A DNA stretch of 5,075 nucleotides. Source: JARROD01 sp037384225. Lineage in GTDB: Bacteria; Pseudomonadota; Gammaproteobacteria; Pseudomonadales; Cellvibrionaceae. The translations under genes and the position numbers were made by a program. Each line of letters begins with the position of its first letter. Positions within the stretch are counted from its first letter, which is position 1. The notes under the pieces are model-generated. The model did no database searches, had not been told where the DNA came from, and saw only the letters and a program-made list of their open reading frames with translations. Shown here piece by piece: positions 4,956 to 5,075 of the stretch. The stretch lies in the NCBI GenBank assembly GCA_037384225.1, contig JARROD010000283.1:1-5075 (forward strand). The letters run 5' to 3'.

Positions 4956-5075
4956 GTACCACTTTAAAGATAATTTTAACCTAGAGATAAAGCCGCGTTC
5001 TCTCTACGATGGAGGACTTTGGGGTAATATAGTGTGCGGAGTCTAGCCGAACGTGAGCAGTGAAATAGACAGTGT
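4956..5075. other. Right-edge region, no gene called
   Basis: This stretch is AT-rich at first. TAGAGA (4982-4987) and TCTCTA (5001-5006) form 6-base arms around a 13-base loop, a possible weak hairpin or operator. GATAAT (4969-4974) and TATAGT (5028-5033) look like -10 boxes without good -35 partners. A GTG at 5053 preceded by GGAG (5038-5041) opens a frame to the edge, but only seven full codons are visible, too little to call. Confidence 0.3.

Noticed and set aside
5053..5075. Start of a new plus-strand gene at GTG 5053
   Set aside because: Only seven full codons are visible and the GGAG spacing of 11 bases is long, too little to support a gene.

Overview
The window looks like chromosomal DNA of a Gram-negative bacterium, probably a gammaproteobacterium. 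NagA is of the E. coli (Gln/Asn metal-site) kind. A membrane-anchored lytic transglycosylase facing the periplasm fits an outer-membrane cell plan, and start and Shine-Dalgarno use is ordinary bacterial. A marine, polysaccharide-degrading lineage (Cellvibrio/Saccharophagus/Teredinibacter-like) is my guess from overall impression only. No rRNA, tRNA, CRISPR array or transposase was found.

Layout, left to right. Bases 1-203 are a left-edge stretch with no convincing gene. A minus-strand gene (204-1274) encodes a lytic transglycosylase with one transmembrane anchor. A 495-base divergent intergenic region (1275-1769) carries a candidate promoter in each direction, a CRP-like GTGA-N6-TCAC site, short direct repeats, an imperfect palindrome and a GC-rich leader. 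Then come three plus-strand genes: nagA (1770-2963), nagB (3030-3836) and a cupin/AraC-type regulator (3994-4881).

NagA deacetylates N-acetylglucosamine-6-phosphate. NagB converts the resulting glucosamine-6-phosphate to fructose-6-phosphate and ammonia, so the pair feeds chitin- or peptidoglycan-derived amino sugar into glycolysis. The AraC-type protein is the obvious candidate local regulator, in place of the usual NagC/NagR/NagQ types. The transglycosylase also acts on GlcNAc-containing polymer (murein), but its opposite orientation means a functional link is only inferred.

The most unusual signal is structural. Three of the four genes end inside a short tandem repeat that covers the stop codon: a 16-base unit at the transglycosylase, a 22-base unit at nagB and a 14-base unit at the AraC gene. 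The three unit sequences are unrelated, and no unit length is a multiple of three. In each case stops fall in all three frames within a few tens of bases. For the transglycosylase and nagB, the stop actually used is supplied by the second copy, after the first has been translated as sense. This suggests a recurrent duplication process, or selection, focused on gene ends.
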